Source of the DNA: Rhodobacteraceae bacterium PARR1
GTDB taxonomy: Bacteria; Pseudomonadota; Alphaproteobacteria; Rhodobacterales; Rhodobacteraceae
Length of the DNA: 39,344 bases
Direction: 5' to 3'
Assembly (NCBI GenBank): GCA_002256185.1
Contig: NKIT01000017.1
Location: 1-39,344 of the forward strand
Numbering within the stretch: the first letter of the stretch is position 1; the number at the start of each line of letters is the position of its first letter. Below, piece after piece: positions 15,332 to 24,550 of this stretch. The translations under genes were made by a program, and so were the position numbers. The notes beneath the pieces were generated by a model, which did not search any database, was not told where the DNA came from, and saw nothing but the letters and a program-made list of their open reading frames with translations.

Positions 15332-16294
15332 GTGATTGCCAGACCTGCCGCGCCGCTGAAGACGGCAATCGCAATGTTCTGCGCCTTGGGGCTGTCGGCC
15401 TGCACCATGGCGGCCCCGGTGCAACGCGTGCCGGTGCCGACCGTGGTGGCCCCGGCGCAGCCGGATACATTGGTCGCTCCCGTGGTCACCCAAGAATCTG
15501 CGGTGGCAATGATGCATTACGCGCGTGTGCAGCAGCAGCTCTTGTCCCAAGGGTTGCTGCGCACCGATGGCGGCGGACGCGACACGCCCTATACGGATCG
15601 GATGCTGGCCGAAAACTTCCTCAGGATCGCGCTTTATGACGAATACAGCCGCTCCGCCTCGGGTCCGGTGCAAAAGCTGACCGCCAGCCGTCTGCGCCGC
15701 TGGGAGGCCCCGGTCCGGGTGGGTCTGCGCTTTGGTCCTTCGGTCCCGCCCGAACGGCGGGCCACGGATACGGCGCGGGTGGCGTCCTATCTGGCGCGGC
15801 TGGAACGGATCACCGGGCATATCATCCGGCTGGACGATGCCGCGCCAAACTTCTGGGTGTTCATCGTCAATGAGGATGAGCGTCAGACACTCGACCCGCA
15901 AATCAGGTCGGCCCTGCCCGGTCTGACCACGGTTGAGGCGGCGGGGATCACCCAAATGCCGCGATCCACCTATTGTCTGGTCTATGCGATGTCCGAAGGC
16001 GATGGGTCGGTCTATACCCGCGCCTTTGCGGTGATCCGGGCTGAACATCCCGATCTGTTGCGCCTGTCCTGCATTCACGAAGAAATCGCCCAAGGGCTGG
16101 GTCTGGCCAATGACAGCCCGACCGCCCGCCCGTCAATCTTTAACGATGACGAAGAATTCGCCCTGCTGACCACGCAGGACGAGTTGATGCTGAAGATGCT
16201 TTATAATCCAGCCCTGCGCCCCGGCATGACCGAGTATGAGGCCCGCCCCATCGTGGAATCGCTTGCCGCCCGGCTTTTGGGCGGCAACAGTTAG
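15332..16294 (+). CDS. DUF2927 lipoprotein with a HEE-containing zincin-like motif
   Basis: From the GTG at 15332 the 320-residue protein has a lipoprotein signal (KTAIAMFCALGLSAC, Cys24 lipidated). The body matches DUF2927: ENFLRIALYDEY, a WEAPVRVGLRFG strand and the C-terminal CIHEEIAQGLGLANDS followed by IFNDDEEFALLT. The HEExxQxLGL arrangement recalls zinc metallopeptidases of the metzincin type, so protease activity is possible but unproven. The frame remains open upstream inside telA; GTG 15332 is preferred because it gives a correct signal peptide, with AAGGA about 13 nt before. It is the periplasmic-side member of the cluster. Confidence 0.8.
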   Translation: MIARPAAPLKTAIAMFCALGLSACTMAAPVQRVPVPTVVAPAQPDTLVAPVVTQESAVAMMHYARVQQQLLSQGLLRTDGGGRDTPYTDRMLAENFLRIALYDEYSRSASGPVQKLTASRLRRWEAPVRVGLRFGPSVPPERRATDTARVASYLARLERITGHIIRLDDAAPNFWVFIVNEDERQTLDPQIRSALPGLTTVEAAGITQMPRSTYCLVYAMSEGDGSVYTRAFAVIRAEHPDLLRLSCIHEEIAQGLGLANDSPTARPSIFNDDEEFALLTTQDELMLKMLYNPALRPGMTEYEARPIVESLAARLLGGNS

Positions 16295-16361
16295 GTTAAT
16301 TTGCCGCAGCCTGCGGCGATCACAGTGACACTGCCGCGACCCGTGCGGCAAGGAGGATGAA

Positions 16362-17480
16362 ATGGTGTTTGGTTTCCTCAAGGGTGAGTTCGTCGATGTC
16401 ATCGACTGGACCGATGACACGCGCGACACGATGGTCTGGCGGTTTGAGCGTTACAACAACGCGATCAAATACGGGGCCAAGCTGACCGTGCGCGAAGGTC
16501 AGGCGGCGGTATTCGTGCATGAAGGACAGTTGGCCGACGTGTTCGGCCCGGGCATGTATATGTTGGAAACCAACAACATGCCGATCATGACGACCTTGCA
16601 ACATTGGGATCACGGCTTCAATTCGCCGTTCAAGTCCGAAATCTACTTCGTCTCGACCACGCGGTTCAACGATCTGAAATGGGGCACCAAGAACCCGATC
16701 ATGTGCCGCGATCCGGAATTCGGCCCGGTGCGCCTGCGCGCCTTTGGCAGCTATTCGATGCGCGTGTCGGACCCCGGCGTGTTCCTGAAGGAAATCGTGG
16801 GCACCGATGGCGAGTTCACGGCGGATGAGGTGTCGGACCAGATCCGCAACATCATCGTGCAGGAATTCAGCCAGTCGATTGCCAAATCGGGAATCCCGGT
16901 TCTGGATATGGCGGCGAATACGGGCGATCTGTCCAAGCTGATCTCGGGCGCGATTGCCCCCACGATTGCGGGCTACGGGCTGACGCTGCCAGAGTTCTAC
17001 ATCGAAAACATCTCGCTTCCCGAAGAGGTGGAAAAGGCGCTGGACAAGCGCACCTCGGTCGGGATTGCGGGCGATCTGAACAAATACATGCAGTTCTCGG
17101 CGGCTGAGGCGATGGGAAAACCCGGATCGGCGGGGGATGCAATGACCGCCGGGATGGGCGCTGCGATGGGTATGGCGATGGCGCAGAACATGGGGCCGTG
17201 GGGCGCTGCTGGTGCGGCACCTGCCGCCGCTGCCGCGCCTGCTGCGATGGCCCCGCCGCCCCCGCCGCCTGCCGCGACCGTCTGGCATGTGGCTGACAAT
17301 GGCGCGACCAAAGGGCCGTTTGGCGAGGGCGATCTTGCCGCGATGGTGGCGAATGGCAGCCTGACGCGGGCGACGATGGTCTGGACAGCGGGTCAGGATG
17401 GCTGGAAAGCGGCGGGCGAAACCGCGCTGGCGCGGCTCTTCGCGCAGGTTCCGCCGCCGCCGCCGCCGCCGATGGGCTGA
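16362..17480 (+). CDS. SPFH-domain protein with C-terminal GYF_2 domain and polyproline tail
   Basis: Residues about 30-250 form an SPFH (band-7/stomatin) domain of the YdjI type, often labelled virion core protein: VWRFERYNNAIKYGAKLTVREGQAAVF and FGPGMYML. An Ala/Gly/Met/Pro-rich linker follows (about 255-305), then a GYF_2 domain with WHVADNGATKGPF and WTAGQDGWK (about 305-360), and a run of seven prolines at the end. SPFH proteins make membrane-associated oligomers; GYF_2 domains often pair with proline-rich ligands, so self-association or partner binding is plausible. AAGGAGG precedes the ATG. The zinc-ribbon gene follows 47 bp later. Confidence 0.88.
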   Translation: MVFGFLKGEFVDVIDWTDDTRDTMVWRFERYNNAIKYGAKLTVREGQAAVFVHEGQLADVFGPGMYMLETNNMPIMTTLQHWDHGFNSPFKSEIYFVSTTRFNDLKWGTKNPIMCRDPEFGPVRLRAFGSYSMRVSDPGVFLKEIVGTDGEFTADEVSDQIRNIIVQEFSQSIAKSGIPVLDMAANTGDLSKLISGAIAPTIAGYGLTLPEFYIENISLPEEVEKALDKRTSVGIAGDLNKYMQFSAAEAMGKPGSAGDAMTAGMGAAMGMAMAQNMGPWGAAGAAPAAAAAPAAMAPPPPPPAATVWHVADNGATKGPFGEGDLAAMVANGSLTRATMVWTAGQDGWKAAGETALARLFAQVPPPPPPPMG

Positions 17481-17527
17481 CCAAGACCGCGTGACCAGTT
17501 TCCCGATTGCCTGAACGGACCCTTGCC

Positions 17528-18619
17528 ATGACCGAAAGCCAAACCCGCTGGCCCTGTGCCCAATGCGGTTCTGACCTGCGCTTCAAGCCCGGCGCAACCG
17601 AGATGCGCTGCGACCATTGTGGTCATGTGCAAGCCATTCCGGATCAGCCGAAAGAGCGTAAAGCCCGCGCTTTGGGGGAAATCGACCTTGCGCGTGGTTT
17701 GGCCGATGACCTTGCCCCCGCTGAGATGCAAGTGGTGCGGGTGACTCCCTGCCCGAATTGCGGCGCGCAGGTGGAGTTCAAGGGCGCGACCCATGCCACG
17801 GAATGCCCGTTCTGCGCCACGCCCGTCGCAATTGACACCGGGACAGAGCGCAAGATCAAACCGCAGGCCGTTCTGCCTTTCGTGCTGAACGAAGGACAGG
17901 CGCGGCAGGCGATGACGGATTGGCTGGGCAAGCTGTGGTTCGCCCCGAACGGCCTGCAGGAATACGCCCGCAAAGGCCGGGCGCTGGCGGGGCTTTATGT
18001 GCCCTACTGGACCTTTGATGCCGACACGCGGTCACGCTATTCGGGGCAGCGCGGGGATCACTACTATGAAACCCGGACCGTCACCCGCAACGGCAAGACC
18101 GAAACCGAACAGGTGCAGCGCACGCGCTGGACCAATGTCTCGGGCCGGGTGTCGCGGCAATTTGACGATGTGCTGGTTCTGGCCAGCCAAAGCCTGCCGC
18201 GCACCTACACCGACAACCTCGCGCCGTGGGATCTGTCGCAACTGACAGCCTATTCGCCCGACTACCTCGCCGGGTTCACAGCTGAGGGGTATACGGTCGG
18301 GCTGGCCGATGGGCACAGCATCGGGCGTGAGGTGATGTCAGGCGTGATCGACCAAGACATCCGCCGCGACATCGGCGGGGATGATCAGCGCGTGGACAAT
18401 GTCGATACCGATTGGTCGGATGAGACGTTCAAGCATGTGTTGTTGCCGATCTGGATGGCCGCCTACAAATACAACGACAAAAGCTATCGTTTTGTCGTGA
18501 ATGGCCAGACTGGCAAAGTGCAGGGTGAGCGCCCCTATTCGGCATGGAAGATCGCCGCTGCGGTGGTGCTGGGTCTGGTTGTGGCGGGCGCTATCTTCTA
18601 CGTCACGCAAATGCAATGA
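17528..18619 (+). CDS. Double zinc-ribbon protein with C-terminal membrane anchor
   Basis: The 363-residue protein starts with two zinc ribbons: CAQC...CDHC (residues about 10-36) and CPNC...CPFC (about 78-102). The middle part has PYWTFDADTRSRYSGQRGDHYYET and LPIWMAAYKYNDKSYRFVVNGQTGKVQGERPYSAWK, and a single hydrophobic helix ends the chain (AAAVVLGLVVAGAIFYV). Databases often call such proteins TFIIB-type zinc finger or primosomal protein N', but there is no helicase here and that label should not be used. With the SPFH protein it resembles known YdjI-linked membrane-stress loci. Start ATG 17528 fits the zinc ribbon; ATG 17507 is possible. Confidence 0.83.
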   Translation: MTESQTRWPCAQCGSDLRFKPGATEMRCDHCGHVQAIPDQPKERKARALGEIDLARGLADDLAPAEMQVVRVTPCPNCGAQVEFKGATHATECPFCATPVAIDTGTERKIKPQAVLPFVLNEGQARQAMTDWLGKLWFAPNGLQEYARKGRALAGLYVPYWTFDADTRSRYSGQRGDHYYETRTVTRNGKTETEQVQRTRWTNVSGRVSRQFDDVLVLASQSLPRTYTDNLAPWDLSQLTAYSPDYLAGFTAEGYTVGLADGHSIGREVMSGVIDQDIRRDIGGDDQRVDNVDTDWSDETFKHVLLPIWMAAYKYNDKSYRFVVNGQTGKVQGERPYSAWKIAAAVVLGLVVAGAIFYVTQMQ

Positions 18620-18703
18620 CTGCGGCGGCGGGCGCGGCACTGCCGCCGCTTGCCCGCCTGCCCCGGCTTGGCCTAAACCGTGCCGCGAACCGCCGGAGGG
18701 ATC

Positions 18704-20482
18704 ATGGCCAAGGACGACTCGACCGAACACCGCCCGCCGTCACGTCGTGTGGGGGCTTTGCGCGCGCTGGCGCCCTTTATGTGGCCCTATCGCCGCCTGA
18801 CGGTGCTGGCCGGACTGGCGCTGGTGATGACCGCCGGGGTCAGTCTGATCCTGCCCTTGGCGGTGCGGCGGGTGATCGACGGCTTCAATCAGGATGTCAG
18901 CCTGCTGGACCAGTATTTCGCGGCGGCCCTTGTGGTGGCGGCGCTTTTGGCCATCGGGACGGGCTTGCGCTATTACTTCGTCAGCCGTCTGGGCGAACGC
19001 GTGGTGGCAGATATTCGCCGCGCGGTGTTTGACCGCGTGCTGGGCATGTCCCCCGCCTTCTTTGAACGCACCCTGACGGGTGAGGTTCTGTCGCGCATCA
19101 CCACCGACACGACGCTGATCCTGTCGTTGATCGGATCGTCCGTGTCGGTCGCGCTGCGCAACGTGCTGATGCTGGTCGGCGGTTTGGGTCTGCTGTTCTG
19201 GACCTCGGGCAAGCTGACCGGGCTGGTGATGCTGCTGGTGCCTGCCGTGGTGGTGCCGATCATCGTGCTGGGCCGCCGCCTGCGCGCGCTGAGCCGCGAA
19301 AATCAGGACATGATCGCGGAATCGTCCCATTCCGCCGGAGAGGCGCTGAGTGCCGTGCAAACCGTGCAGGCCTTTACCCACGAAGGCTTGACGCGCGGCA
19401 GCTTTGCCAATGTGACGGAACGGGCCTATGGCTCTGCCGCCACGCGCATCAAGGTGCGGGCCTGGATGACGGTGATCGTCATCTTCCTCGTGTTCACGGG
19501 GGTTGTGGGCGTCATGTGGATCGGCGCGCGCGATGTGCGGGCGGGCCAGATGTCGGCGGGCGAGTTGGTGCAATTCGTCATCTATGCCGTGATGGTCTCG
19601 GGCGCCGTCGGGGCCCTGTCCGAAATCTGGGGCGAGGTGCAACGCGCCGCAGGTGCCACCGAACGTCTGGTGGAACTGTTGAACGCCGAAGACACGGTGC
19701 AAGACCCCATCCGCCCCGTGCCCCTGCCCCGCCCCGTGCGCGGCATGATCACCTTTGACAACGTGAGTTTCCGCTATCCGGCCCGGCCCGAGGTCAGCGC
19801 GCTGAACGGCGTCAGCCTGACGGTCCGCCCCGGCGAGACTGTGGCGCTGGTCGGACCGTCGGGTGCAGGCAAGACAACCATCCTGCAACTGCTGCTGCGG
19901 TTTTATGATCCTGAAAGCGGGGTCATCTCGTTGGACGGTATCCCGCTGACCGACATGGCGCGCGCTGATTTCCGCCGCGCCATCGCGCTGGTGCCGCAAA
20001 GCCCGGTGATCTTTGCCGCCTCGGCCCGCGACAACATCCGCTTTGGCCGCCCCGATGCCACGGATGCCGAGGTGGAAGAAGCCGCCCGCGCCGCCGCCGC
20101 GCATGATTTCATCACTGCCTTGCCCGATGGCTATGACGCCTATCTGGGGGAACGCGGCGTGATGCTGTCAGGCGGCCAACGCCAGCGCATCGCCATCGCC
20201 CGTGCCATCCTGCGCGATGCCCCTGTGCTGCTGCTGGACGAGGCGACCTCGGCCCTTGATGCGGAATCCGAACAGGCGGTGCAGGCGGCGGTGGAGCGGC
20301 TGTCGGAAAGCCGGACGACTCTGGTCGTCGCGCACCGTCTGGCCACCGTGAAACGCGCCGACCGCATCGTGGTCTTTGACCAAGGCGGGATCACCGCCAT
20401 CGGCAGCCATGATGAATTGGTGGCCCAAGGCGGGCTTTATGCGCGTCTCGCCCGCTTGCAATTCACCGATGGTCAGGCGTGA
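18704..20482 (+). CDS. ABC exporter, fused permease and ATPase (MsbA/ABCB-like)
   Basis: The 592-residue half-transporter has an N-terminal type I exporter membrane domain with about six helices, then an ATPase domain from about residue 345. Walker A is GPSGAGKTT, the signature is LSGGQRQRIAIARAI, Walker B with the catalytic Glu is VLLLDEATSALD, and the H-loop is VAHRLATVK. It would work as a homodimer exporting lipids or hydrophobic compounds; the substrate is unknown. GGAGGG lies 6 nt before ATG 18704. It follows the zinc-ribbon gene by 84 bp and may or may not share its transcript. Confidence 0.93.
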   Translation: MAKDDSTEHRPPSRRVGALRALAPFMWPYRRLTVLAGLALVMTAGVSLILPLAVRRVIDGFNQDVSLLDQYFAAALVVAALLAIGTGLRYYFVSRLGERVVADIRRAVFDRVLGMSPAFFERTLTGEVLSRITTDTTLILSLIGSSVSVALRNVLMLVGGLGLLFWTSGKLTGLVMLLVPAVVVPIIVLGRRLRALSRENQDMIAESSHSAGEALSAVQTVQAFTHEGLTRGSFANVTERAYGSAATRIKVRAWMTVIVIFLVFTGVVGVMWIGARDVRAGQMSAGELVQFVIYAVMVSGAVGALSEIWGEVQRAAGATERLVELLNAEDTVQDPIRPVPLPRPVRGMITFDNVSFRYPARPEVSALNGVSLTVRPGETVALVGPSGAGKTTILQLLLRFYDPESGVISLDGIPLTDMARADFRRAIALVPQSPVIFAASARDNIRFGRPDATDAEVEEAARAAAAHDFITALPDGYDAYLGERGVMLSGGQRQRIAIARAILRDAPVLLLDEATSALDAESEQAVQAAVERLSESRTTLVVAHRLATVKRADRIVVFDQGGITAIGSHDELVAQGGLYARLARLQFTDGQA

Positions 20483-20592
20483 CCGGGTTCTGACGTTGCG
20501 TTTCCGCGTCCTGCCCATCTTGTAAGCGCGCCCTTTCATCCGCATCTTCGCCTGAAGCCTTCGGTCACAGAGGGCGCATTCGGGAGGAGACG

Positions 20593-22482
20593 ATGGGGAC
20601 TTTCGCCAATCTGGCCGACATCAAGGCCATCGAACATGAACAGCCGTGGGAACAGCGCGATGTTGCCCGCAGCATGTATGATTTCCTGACCCGCGCCCGC
20701 GACGCCCATGGCGCGCGGCCCGCGATCAGCTATCAGATCTTCTCTGGCCCGCAGGACAAATCGAAGACCCTGACGTGGAATGACCTGCACCGTCAGGTGA
20801 CGCAGGCCGCCAACATGTTCCGCAGCCTTGGCGTGGGCGAAGGCGACGTCGTGGCCTATGTGCTGCCCAACTGCCTTGAAACCGCGGTCACGTTGCTGGG
20901 CGGTGCGGTGGCGGGGATCGTCAACCCGATCAACCCGCTGCTGGAACCCGAACAGATCAGCGCCATCCTGCGCGAAACCAAGGCCAAGGTCGTGGTGACG
21001 CTGAAGGGCTTCCCCAAAACCGATGTGCCGCAAAAGGTGGCCGAGGCTGTGCGCCATGCCCCCGGCGTCCAGGCGGTGGTCGAGGTTGACCTTGTCCCCT
21101 ATCTGGCCGGGGCCAAGCGGTTGATCGTGCCTTTGATCCGCCCGAAGAACCCCGTGGCCCATTCGGCGAATGTGCTGAACTTTGCGTCCGAAATGGCCAA
21201 GCACCCTGCGGACCGGCTGACCTTTACCGATGCCAAGACCGACCGCGTCGCCGCCTATTTCCACACCGGCGGCACGACGGGCATGCCCAAGGTCGCGCAG
21301 CACAAGGTGTCGGGCATGGTCTATAACGGCTGGCTTGGGGCGCGGCTGTTGTTCAAGGAAACGGACACGGTGCTGTGCCCGCTGCCGTTGTTCCATGTCT
21401 TTGCGGCCTATCCGATCCTGATGTCGATGATCGCTTCCGGCGCGCATGTGGTGTTTCCCACCCCGGCGGGCTATCGCGGCGAAGGCGTGTTCGACAACCT
21501 TTGGAAACTGGTCGAACGCTACAAGGTCACATATCTGATCACCGTCCCCACCGCCTTGGCCGCGCTGATGCAGCGCCCGATCAATGCCGATATCTCCAGC
21601 CTGAAGAACGCGTTTTCAGGTTCTGCCCCACTGCCGGTAGAGCTTTACAACCGCTTCAAGAAAGAGACCGGAATTGAGATCGTCGAAGGTTACGGTCTGA
21701 CCGAATGCACCTGCCTCGTGTCGGTCAACCCGCCGGGCGGGACGAAAAAGATCGGCTCGGTCGGTCTGCCCTTCCCGCATACCCATGTCCGCATCCTGCA
21801 AAAGACTCCCGAGGGTTTCCGCGATTGCGATGTGGATGAGGTGGGCGAAATCTGCGTGGCGAACCCCGGCGTCTTCGAAGGCTCCACCTATACCGAGGTG
21901 GACAAGAACCGCGATCTTTTCGCCGAAGGCCGCTTCCTGCGCACGGGCGACTTGGGCCGGATCGACGCGGATGGGTATCTTTACATCACGGGCCGCGCCA
22001 AAGACCTGATCATCCGCGGCGGTCACAACATCGACCCCGCCGTGATCGAAGAAGGCCTGATGAAGCATGAATCGGTGGCCTTTGTCGGCGCGATCGGCCA
22101 GCCCGACCTGCACTCCGGCGAGGTGCCCTGCGCCTATGTCGAACTGGTCAAGGGCAAGGCCATCGGGATCGAAGAACTGCTGGCCTATGCCCAGACCCAT
22201 ATCCACGAACGAGCGGCCCAGCCCAAGCATATCGAAATCCTGCCAGAACTGCCCAAGACGGCGGTGGGCAAGGTGTTCAAACCCGATCTGCGCCGTCTGG
22301 CCATCCGCCGCATCTATGATGATGCCTTGGCCAAAGCGGGCCTGTCGTCCCGTGTGGTCGAGGTGATAGAGGATAAGAAACGCGGTCTTGTGGCCCGTGT
22401 CAGCCACAGCGGCAACCCGTCCAAGGATGCGGTGCAGGCGGCCATCGGCGGCTTCATCACGCCGTGGGAATTCGCGGACTGA
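20593..22482 (+). CDS. AMP-forming acyl-CoA synthetase
   Basis: This 629-residue enzyme of the ANL superfamily activates a carboxylic acid with ATP and joins it to CoA. The AMP-binding motif is YFHTGGTTGMPK (about residue 222), the A5 motif is EGYGLTEC, the A7/A8 region is RTGDLGRIDADGYLYITGRAKDLIIRGGHNI and the acylation-site Lys is in LPKTAVGKVFKP. It is longer than most medium-chain ligases and has an insertion in the N-terminal domain around residues 165-210. The C-terminal extension after the A10 Lys is also about 60 residues. Substrate is unknown. GGGAGGAG precedes the ATG. Confidence 0.92.
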   Translation: MGTFANLADIKAIEHEQPWEQRDVARSMYDFLTRARDAHGARPAISYQIFSGPQDKSKTLTWNDLHRQVTQAANMFRSLGVGEGDVVAYVLPNCLETAVTLLGGAVAGIVNPINPLLEPEQISAILRETKAKVVVTLKGFPKTDVPQKVAEAVRHAPGVQAVVEVDLVPYLAGAKRLIVPLIRPKNPVAHSANVLNFASEMAKHPADRLTFTDAKTDRVAAYFHTGGTTGMPKVAQHKVSGMVYNGWLGARLLFKETDTVLCPLPLFHVFAAYPILMSMIASGAHVVFPTPAGYRGEGVFDNLWKLVERYKVTYLITVPTALAALMQRPINADISSLKNAFSGSAPLPVELYNRFKKETGIEIVEGYGLTECTCLVSVNPPGGTKKIGSVGLPFPHTHVRILQKTPEGFRDCDVDEVGEICVANPGVFEGSTYTEVDKNRDLFAEGRFLRTGDLGRIDADGYLYITGRAKDLIIRGGHNIDPAVIEEGLMKHESVAFVGAIGQPDLHSGEVPCAYVELVKGKAIGIEELLAYAQTHIHERAAQPKHIEILPELPKTAVGKVFKPDLRRLAIRRIYDDALAKAGLSSRVVEVIEDKKRGLVARVSHSGNPSKDAVQAAIGGFITPWEFAD

Positions 22483-22620
22483 TCACCCGCCCTTTGCACG
22501 GTGCGGGCAAATCCACCGCGCCGTGCATTGCGCGCTTGCCGGAATCACCTTTGGGATTGCAATCTTCGCATGTTGGGTTTGCCCAATCATTGCGCGACCC
22601 GGATTTCTGATGGTGATTTG

Positions 22621-23151
22621 ATGAAAAAGGCGCTGTTTTGCGGTCTTGCCGCGCTGATTTTGGCACCCGTCCTGCCCCCGCCCGCTTTGGCCGAGGCACA
22701 GTCGGAAGTGGTGTTCTCTCACAAGCATTGGACGGTTGAGGCCGTGGCCTTTGACGACGGCAGCTTTGGCTGCGTCGCCCAAGTTTCGGCCCCCGGTGAC
22801 AGTTTCTCTCTGTGGGTGCTGCAGGATCAGACGGTGAAACTTCAGTTCTATTCCGACGACTGGCAGTTCGAAGAAGGCACCGCCGATCTGATGATCGCGA
22901 TTGATCGACGGTCCCCTTGGACGCTGAACGATGCCGATCTTTACGAAAACTCGGTTCTGTTCACGCTGGGCGATGATGACGCGGCCTTTGGTTTCATCAA
23001 GGAGGTCGCGCGCGGATCGCGGCTTTACCTGATGGACGACAGCGGCGACGGGGTGAAGGACTATTCGCTTGCCGGATCAAGCGCCTCGATCTCGGCGCTG
23101 GGGGAATGTGGCGATGTGCTGAGCGAAGACCCAAGCAACCCGTTCAAGTGA
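22621..23151 (+). CDS. Unassigned periplasmic protein
   Basis: The 176-residue product has a cleavable signal peptide (MKKALFCGLAALILAPVLPP, likely cut after ALA). The mature part is a beta-rich acidic domain with WTVEAVAFDDGSFGCVAQVS, LWVLQDQTVKLQFYSDDW and YSLAGSSASISALGECGD. Two cysteines (in GCVAQ and ECGD) could form a disulfide. The pattern is distantly like IalB-type proteins, but I do not recognise a defined family. It ends one base before the dtd stop codon, so the two are convergent with no gap. Confidence 0.75.
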   Translation: MKKALFCGLAALILAPVLPPPALAEAQSEVVFSHKHWTVEAVAFDDGSFGCVAQVSAPGDSFSLWVLQDQTVKLQFYSDDWQFEEGTADLMIAIDRRSPWTLNDADLYENSVLFTLGDDDAAFGFIKEVARGSRLYLMDDSGDGVKDYSLAGSSASISALGECGDVLSEDPSNPFK

Positions 23152-23586
23152 TCAGACGTCCATCCAGATCGTCACCGGCCCGTCATTGTTCAGGCTGACA
23201 TCCATGTCCGCGCCAAAGATTCCGTTTTCCACTGGCAGCCCCTCGGCCCGCAGCCTCTCCGAGAAATACTCATACAGCCGCTTACCCTCTTCCGGTTTCG
23301 CAGCCGTGGAAAAGCCGTGGCGATTGCCGCGCAGGTCAGCGGCGAGGGTGAATTGGCTGACCACGAGCGCTGCCCCGCCGATATCACGGACCGACAGGTT
23401 CATCTTGCCCGCCGCATCCTTGAAGATGCGCATCTTGGCGATTTTTGTCGCCAGTTGATCGGCCTGCGCGTCGCTATCCCCCTCCATCGCGCAGATCAGG
23501 ATCATCAGGCCGGGACCAATTTCACCGGTCACATTGCCGTCGACCGTGACGCTGGCGCGGCTGACGCGCTGAAGAACCGCCCTCAC
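23152..23586 (-). CDS. dtd: D-aminoacyl-tRNA deacylase
   Basis: Dtd removes D-amino acids (and glycine mischarged on tRNA-Ala) from tRNA. The 144-residue protein has [13 protein letters not shown] at the N-terminus, the catalytic SQFTLAAD loop and the NNDGPVT motif near the C-terminus that forms the cross-subunit Gly-Pro element. The start is GTG at 23586, overlapping the TGA of the upstream kinase gene (GTGA); an apparent TTG start further up at 23601 is unlikely. Translation is therefore coupled to the sugar kinase. Confidence 0.94.
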   Translation of the reverse strand: MRAVLQRVSRASVTVDGNVTGEIGPGLMILICAMEGDSDAQADQLATKIAKMRIFKDAAGKMNLSVRDIGGAALVVSQFTLAADLRGNRHGFSTAAKPEEGKRLYEYFSERLRAEGLPVENGIFGADMDVSLNNDGPVTIWMDV

Positions 23587-24506
23587 AACTCGGCCCGCCA
23601 AGGCGGGTTGGCCCCCGCGCGGCTGACGGTCACGGCGGCGGATTGCGCGCCCAGCGTCAAGGCCGCATCCAGCACGGCATCCGACAGCGCGGCAACGCCC
23701 GCCTTGGTCAACACCCCGGCCTCATGCAGCGCGCACAGAACCCCGGCGTTGAAGGTATCCCCCGCGCCCACGGTATCCACAACCGTCACCTTCTGCGACG
23801 GAGCGAACCGCTCACCGCCCGCCGTGATCGCACGTGCCCCTTGCGCGCCTTCGGTGATGAACACGACCTTCGGCCCCTTGGCGACAATGCCACGCGCCAA
23901 ATCCACCACATCCCCCGGACCTTGCAGCCAGTGCAGGTCTTCATCCGACAGCTTCACGATGTCGGCACGGGCAATCATCCGTTCGATCCGGGCGCGGTAT
24001 TCGGCCTCTTTCCCTGCGATGAAACCGGGACGGATGTTGGGGTCGATCATTGTGACGCGCGACGGGGCTTCACGGGCCTGCAATGCCTCATAGGTGCTGG
24101 CGGCAGGGTCGTTCACAAGGGAAATCCCGCCAAAGAACAGCGCCGCCACATCGGCGGGCAAAGCGGGGAGTTGGTCCAGTGACAGCATCCGCCCGGCGGT
24201 GTTCTCGTCGTAAAAGGCATAGGTCGCCTGCCCCTCTACCAACTTGCCGAAGGCCACCGTGGTGGGCCGGCCAGAGCGGGCACAGAACTGGGTATCGACC
24301 TTGGACGCTTCCAGCGTATCGGTGAGGATTTCCCCCAGCATGTCGCTGGAAATGCCCGAGAAAAAGGCCGACGGCGCCCCCAACCGCCCCAGCGCAATCG
24401 CCGTGTTGAACACCGCGCCGCCCGCATAGGGCGAAAAGGCAGGCTCGCCCAGCGTGGTCGTCCGGGGCAGCATGTCGATCAGCGCTTCACCACAGCTCAG
24501 AATCAT
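23583..24506 (-). CDS. PfkB-family carbohydrate kinase (fructokinase-like)
   Basis: This 307-residue ribokinase-fold enzyme has the N-terminal signature [25 protein letters not shown], and the C-terminal anion-hole and catalytic-base motif [16 protein letters not shown]. The [10 protein letters not shown] opening resembles fructokinases of Rhodobacterales. It would phosphorylate a sugar with ATP; fructose is most likely but 2-keto-3-deoxygluconate kinases share the pattern. GGAGG is 6 nt before the ATG. A LacI-type palindrome 45 nt upstream suggests sugar-responsive repression. It is followed by dtd with a GTGA overlap. Confidence 0.88.
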   Translation of the reverse strand: MILSCGEALIDMLPRTTTLGEPAFSPYAGGAVFNTAIALGRLGAPSAFFSGISSDMLGEILTDTLEASKVDTQFCARSGRPTTVAFGKLVEGQATYAFYDENTAGRMLSLDQLPALPADVAALFFGGISLVNDPAASTYEALQAREAPSRVTMIDPNIRPGFIAGKEAEYRARIERMIARADIVKLSDEDLHWLQGPGDVVDLARGIVAKGPKVVFITEGAQGARAITAGGERFAPSQKVTVVDTVGAGDTFNAGVLCALHEAGVLTKAGVAALSDAVLDAALTLGAQSAAVTVSRAGANPPWRAEL

Positions 24507-24550
24507 CTCTCGTCCTCCATCATCGCAGGCGGAACCATAGCAGAGTGCCC

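Noticed and set aside
17528-18619. Primosomal protein N' (helicase) label for the zinc-ribbon protein
   Set aside because: No Walker or helicase motifs exist; only zinc ribbons and a C-terminal membrane helix are visible.
18740-20104. 454-codon minus-strand frame opposite the ABC exporter
   Set aside because: The plus strand has all Walker and signature motifs; the minus product is His/Gln/Arg-rich and unlike any protein.
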